Made by a program: the position numbers and the translations under genes. A stretch of DNA of 10,870 bases from NCBI GenBank assembly GCA_027575765.1, contig JANBPT010001311.1, positions 1 to 10,870 on the forward strand, given 5' to 3'. Source of the stretch: Tieghemiomyces parasiticus. Its lineage: Eukaryota > Kickxellomycota > Dimargaritomycetes > Dimargaritales > Dimargaritaceae. Below, piece after piece: positions 7,936 through 10,870 of the stretch (its first letter is position 1; every line of letters starts with the position of its first letter). The notes beneath the pieces were generated by a model. The model ran no database searches. It was given only the letters and a program-made list of their open reading frames with translations, and had not been told where the DNA came from.

Positions 7936-8604
7936 CTAGGCGCAAGCAGGACGGCCCTTCTTGTTGTGCAGGGTGGTGGTGGCTGCCCTGCTTCGTGAAC
8001 TGGCAGTTGCAGTCAAGTAACGAGGCGGAGGGCGCTTGACTTTAGGTGGCACCTTCACTGGCTTGACGGGAATGACGGGTGCAGTACGGCAGGTGGGGGT
8101 TGGCAAGGTGGGAGTTTCAGTTGAGATGTAGGAGTCCGGTGGAATGTCAACGCAGTTGGCAGCCTGCTGGCGCTCCATGACCATCAGCTCCAGTGCCTCA
8201 ATCTCAGCAACTGTGAGGGGAGGAGGGAACACTGGCTCGTCAACCAGCTCCTGGCAAAGCTGCCGGATACCCTCCAGTCGGAAGGTGCCAGTGGTGAACA
8301 CAGGGCCGGCCACCAGGTAAACTGGAGTGGGAAGTGGCTGGGGCCATTGGATCTGGAATGGGTAGGCCTTGACAGGCCCCAGGACGATGTGATCCACGGC
8401 CTCACCGTCCATAGGGAGAGATTGGCATGGCGGAGGGTGGGCCAAGGCGGAGGCGGGTGAGGGAGGGGGGGTCGGGAGCTTGGAGTGCTCAAGGCTGATA
8501 GGCTTAGTTGAAGCGGGGGTCGGAGTAAGAATACAGGTGCCCGGGAGAGAGGTGGGGGTGTAGGCAACCCGGCGAAAAAGACCAAGACCAAGAGTATAAG
8601 CCAT
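7936..8604 (-). CDS. proline-rich hypothetical protein, 222 residues
   Basis: I do not recognise this protein. The start at 8604 is in a good context (accacaaccATGG) about 160 bp after a TATA box. The N-terminus (1-20) is mildly hydrophobic and basic, not a clear signal peptide. Residues 25-64 are Pro/Ser/Thr-rich low complexity. A more protein-like middle (about 65-155) alternates hydrophobic and polar residues (VDHIVLGPVKAYPFQIQW, then FRLEGIRQLCQELVDEP) and ends in a likely helix, LTVAEIEALELMVMERQQAA (130-149). Residues 164-195 are again Pro-rich. The basic tail (KPVKVPPKVKRPPPR, ending NKKGRPACA) could bind nucleic acid or serve as a nuclear signal. About 39 residues are proline. The absence of introns, the clean signals at both ends and the structured middle favour a real gene. 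An orphan or lineage-specific protein is the best description. Confidence 0.6.
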   Translation of the reverse strand: MAYTLGLGLFRRVAYTPTSLPGTCILTPTPASTKPISLEHSKLPTPPPSPASALAHPPPCQSLPMDGEAVDHIVLGPVKAYPFQIQWPQPLPTPVYLVAGPVFTTGTFRLEGIRQLCQELVDEPVFPPPLTVAEIEALELMVMERQQAANCVDIPPDSYISTETPTLPTPTCRTAPVIPVKPVKVPPKVKRPPPRYLTATASSRSRAATTTLHNKKGRPACA

Positions 8605-8761
8605 GGTTGTGGTGTAGGTATGTACGTAATAAAAGGTGGTGTATAATGCACTAGCAGATAAGTGAGGCTGTACTAGGGTGGAGGTAAGTACAACTTGGAT
8701 AAAAGTAGGGCAGAGGTAAGTAAAGAAGAAGAGGCTGCACTGGAAGTCCTAGGTGCCAACC

Positions 8762-8769
8762 TTTATATA
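8762..8769 (-). promoter_or_regulatory. TATA box of the proline-rich protein gene
   Basis: The minus strand reads TATATAAA (in GTATATAAAGG) about 160 bp upstream of the ATG at 8604. The leader between them is pyrimidine-rich and free of other ATG-led long frames. Confidence 0.6.
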
Positions 8770-9001
8770 CTCAATAAGGAAGGGCGGGGCTGGGGTGGGT
8801 GTGTCCATGACTTTGCACTTGTAAAAACAAAACAGAAAAAATCACCCACCCACCCACACACAACCTGAGCAGGACAACACGCCAAGTGCTTCTGGGCAAG
8901 GTAGTTGTTGCTAATGTGGTGCCTTGCACTGTAATGGTAGCCAGCTTGCAGGAGGCTGCATCTGGCAGTGTTGTCTGTCCTATTTATGGGTGCCATCCAA
9001 A

Positions 9002-9077
9002 CTAGCCAGTCAGAGGAGTGGCTAGAGCCCAGCAGCTGCCAGTGGTGCACTCTCACCACTTCCCCACTGCCTGGCAG
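9002..9077. repeat. cluster of two adjacent hairpins
   Basis: CTAGCCA (9002-9008) pairs with TGGCTAG (9019-9025). Next, AGTGGTG (9041-9047) pairs with CACCACT (9054-9060) around a 6-nt loop. An alternative outer pairing joins CTGCCAG (9036-9042) with CTGGCAG (9071-9077). Confidence 0.5.
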
Positions 9078-9170
9078 TTGGCACCTTCAAGAGTCCACTG
9101 CCAGCTATAGGATGGGGTCCAGGACTCCAGTAGGATGGCCTGCCTCCCAATGCCCCACTTGCTACCCCTG

Positions 9171-9186
9171 CCCCTCATTTGAGGGG
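9171..9186. repeat. tight hairpin
   Basis: CCCCTCA (9171-9177) pairs perfectly with TGAGGGG (9180-9186) across two bases. It is GC-rich and not followed by a T run, so it is not a bacterial-type terminator. Confidence 0.4.
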
Positions 9187-9666
9187 GGTTCTGGGAAGTC
9201 TGGGCTTTTGTGGGCATAGAAAAGACTGTACCAACTGCTATAAATCCTATGGGCTGCCATCTGTTGAAAATAGCTGCCACCATGCCAAGTGTCCCATATG
9301 AGGCACTTCACATAAACCCATCCCTCCTCGCCTCCCATGGGCTGTGGCACTCAACTATTGAGCAAGTGGTATACAGCACCTGAGGAAATCGTCACCTGAG
9401 CGTGGCAGATGCCCAGAAACGGGCAAAGGCTAGTGCGCCCCACCTGTACACAGCCAATGGCATACCTCTACCCTCTACACAGACAGACAGATGGGTGCAC
9501 CCAAGGCCGACCCACCAAAATGAGAATAGTGGTCAGCGTAAGGGCGGGTAAAATGGCGGGTGGGAAGGCCAGCAAAAGGGCGGGGAGGGTGGTGGGAGGG
9601 ATGGAGAGGGAAAAAGGCAAGACACCATCACGGTGACGATATTACCAAATATGGGTACCATCCGTA

Positions 9667-9886
9667 AGGGGCAGGAATTCACCCCCAAACCAGAACGAAC
9701 TGAGGTGGTCGACCGGTGGACAGAGGAGGAGGATGGTCGTGCTCAGAGGCGGGAGGCGTGATAGAGCCGGTGATAACACGCTCTAACGCAGACGTGCTGG
9801 CCGGGTAGAACCAGCCTAGCTGCCATCCAGAACGTGTAGATATGTGTAGGGACGGCCGTGTTAATGTAAGGAAAGAGGAAAGGGAG
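9667..9886 (+). repeat. degenerate older copy of the 169-bp unit
   Basis: Short blocks line up in order with the array unit: caggaatt, gatggtcg, agagccggtga, gctggccgggtagaa, gctgccat and acgtgtaga. The CCAAT box is missing, and ACGCGT has become ACGTGT. This looks like an eroded unit at the upstream edge. The boundaries are approximate. Confidence 0.4.
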
Positions 9887-10500
9887 GGCGGCGATTGGTC
9901 AGGAATTACGAGGGAGCTGGAGCAAAAGAGCAAGATGGTCGAGGCAAGAGCCAGGGGGTGCAGTGAAGCCGTGAACGACCGTCTTCCACTCAGCCGCGTT
10001 GGCCGGCTAGAAGTATCATGGCAGCCATGTTTACGCGTAGAGAACGGTAAGCAAAGGCGGTGATTGGTCAGAATCTACAAGGCAGCTGGAGCAAAAGAGC
10101 GAGATGGTCGGGACAACAGCCGGGGGGGGTAGAGTAGCCGTGGACGACCGTCTTCTGCTCAGCCGCGTTGGTCGGCTACAAGGATCATGGCAGCCATGTT
10201 TACGCGTGGAGGACGGTAAGTAAAGGCGGTGATTGGTCAGAATCTACAAGGCAGCCGGAGCAAAAGAGCGAGACGGTCGGGACCAGAGCCGGGGGGGGTA
10301 GTGTAGCCGTGGACGACCGTCTTCTGCTCAGCCGCGTTGGTCGGCTACAAGGATCATGGCAGCCATGTTTACGCGTGGAGGACGGTAAGTAAAGGCGGTG
10401 ATTGGTCAGAAATTACAAGGCTGCTGGAGCAAAAGAGCAAGTTGGTCGGGACCAGAGCCGGGAGGCGCGCTGTAGCCGTGGACAACGGTCTCCCGCCCAC
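9887..10500 (+). repeat. tandem array of 169-bp units (three full, one partial)
   Basis: Units begin at 9887, 10056, 10225 and 10394 with ggcgg(t/c)gattggtcag; the three complete units are each exactly 169 bp. Units 2 and 3 differ at about five positions by eye. Unit 1 is clearly more diverged. Unit 4 loses similarity after about 10500. Each full unit holds the dyads AGCCG-N7-CGGCT and CATGGCAGCCATG. Because 169 is not a multiple of three, open frames across the array shift in each unit and are not genes. Confidence 0.9.
9894..10405. promoter_or_regulatory. four phased CCAAT boxes and three ACGCGT boxes
   Basis: ATTGG (CCAAT on the minus strand) occurs at 9894, 10063, 10232 and 10401, inside (T/C)GATTGGTCAG, which fits the NF-Y/HAP consensus well. 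ACGCGT, the core of the MBF cell-cycle box in fungi, occurs at 10033, 10202 and 10371. Both motifs recur every 169 bp. The last CCAAT box is about 150 bp upstream of the TATA-like box of the following gene. Use as an upstream activating array is inference. Confidence 0.45.
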
Positions 10501-10554
10501 CCACACTGCGGCTAGCCGTAGGCGTCCCCCTCTGTTATCCTCCCTCCTCCTGGC

Positions 10555-10562
10555 GTATATGA
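10555..10562 (+). promoter_or_regulatory. TATA-like box of the probable RPL39 gene
   Basis: GTATATGA lies 174 bp before the ATG. It is followed by a strongly pyrimidine-rich tract (10573-10602), typical of the transcription start zone of ribosomal protein genes. Confidence 0.45.
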
Positions 10563-10735
10563 ACCAAGCATCCCGCTCCCTCTCAGTTTCTCCATCTTTG
10601 TCCTACGAATCTTCTCAGGTACTTCGACGCCCTCAGACCTACTTGTCCATTCTATTCGTAGTACTCACCTGCCTTTACCGAGTCGCAATCTACACCACCA
10701 CCGTCTATCCACGCCACCCTCTGTTCCACCGCACT

Positions 10736-10870
10736 ATGACCCACAAGTCGTTCCAGAAGAGTAAGTTCCTAATGCCGCTTCCCAACCCCCGGTGTATCAG
10801 TTGGCGGCTCTCTGACAAGCTGTGCGCTACGGTCCCTCTTAACACCGCTGACTCACCACTGCCCCTCTCC
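10736..10870 (+). CDS. RPL39: probable ribosomal protein eL39 (RPL39), exon 1 and part of intron 1
   Basis: Exon 1 is 10736-10760: eight codons plus one base, reading MTHKSFQK, directly before a GTAAGT donor at 10761. The start of eL39, a roughly 50-residue protein of the large ribosomal subunit near the exit tunnel, carries a conserved H/Q-K-S/T-F block followed by basic residues, and several eL39 genes have an intron within the first codons. The leftover A would suit a Lys or Arg codon next, as the family predicts. The intron continues past the edge; the last 30 bases contain a CTGAC branch-like motif and a pyrimidine tract, so the acceptor is probably just outside. The caveat is that only eight residues support the name, and the frame stays open through the intron to the edge, so an unspliced unrelated protein is possible. 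Confidence 0.5.
   Translation, partial: MTHKSFQKSKFLMPLPNPRCISWRLSDKLCATVPLNTADSPLPLS

Larger units (their letters stand above)
8770..9666. other. intergenic region with microsatellite and hairpins
   Basis: No gene is supported. Immediately upstream of the TATA box is a low-complexity CACC/CACA run (8843-8862). The open frames at 8968-9219 plus and 9053-9350 minus lie antisense to each other and lack domains. A GA-rich stretch (about 9550-9620) precedes the 169-bp repeat array. Confidence 0.4.

Noticed and set aside
8184..8651. 155-codon minus frame overlapping the proline-rich gene
   Set aside because: It is a shadow in another frame: low-complexity Pro/Ser/Leu translation, with a start less consistent with the TATA-box and leader arrangement than 8604.
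9171..9186. Hairpin considered as a bacterial-type terminator
   Set aside because: No T run follows, and the context is eukaryotic.
9842..10392. Two 73-74 codon plus frames across the tandem array
   Set aside because: They are the same repeat read in successive units and change frame every 169 bp, so they reflect the minisatellite rather than genes.
10618..10660. Possible 43-nt intron in the leader of the RPL39-like gene (cag|gtacttc to ttcgtag)
   Set aside because: It is very short, the donor is weak, and there is no clear branch site.

Overview
The window looks like eukaryotic, probably fungal, nuclear DNA. Genes begin behind TATA-like boxes and have pyrimidine/CA-rich leaders. AATAAA-type signals follow the stop codons. 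Both genes cut by the window edges start with a tiny exon that ends at a canonical GT donor (GTAGGT, GTAAGT). The right-edge gene resembles ribosomal protein eL39. I see no bacterial or phage operon structure and no CRISPR array. The fungal lineage cannot be named from this sequence; an early-diverging fungus is a guess.

Layout: (1) 1-411, the 5' end of a minus-strand two-exon gene and its promoter, running off the left edge. (2) About 480-1847, no convincing gene. (3) 1848-2290, a dispersed LTR-like repeat (copy A). (4) 2291-3545, AT-richer non-coding DNA full of dyads, including a nested fold-back at 2566-2668 and a degenerate tRNA-like stretch on the minus strand near 3090-3162. (5) 3546-6281, a segment of about 2.7 kb bounded by roughly 210-bp inverted arms. 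Inside it is a small, cleanly delimited gene (TATA 4947, ATG 5100, stop 5381, AATAAA 5457) for a 93-residue secreted, cysteine-free, cationic protein with C-terminal octapeptide repeats. (6) 6292-6714, copy B of the LTR-like repeat, in the same orientation as A and starting about 10 bp beyond the right inverted arm. (7) 6715-7935, no gene recognised. (8) 7805-8769, a minus-strand gene for a 222-residue proline-rich protein of unknown function, with TATA box and poly(A) signal. (9) 8770-9666, non-coding, with several hairpins. (10) 9667-10500, a minisatellite of 169-bp units. Each of the four recognisable units carries an NF-Y/HAP-type inverted CCAAT box (TGATTGG or CGATTGG), and the three full units also carry ACGCGT, the MluI cell-cycle box. 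(11) 10555-10870, promoter and first exon of the probable RPL39 gene, which enters an intron that runs off the right edge.

The genes do not form an obvious pathway. The most interesting features are the 169-bp array, which repeats transcription-factor-like sites just upstream of a probable ribosomal protein promoter, and the secreted-protein gene enclosed by inverted arms and by same-orientation LTR-like repeats. Most long ORFs elsewhere look like chance openings, and about two thirds of the window is non-coding or repeat-derived.
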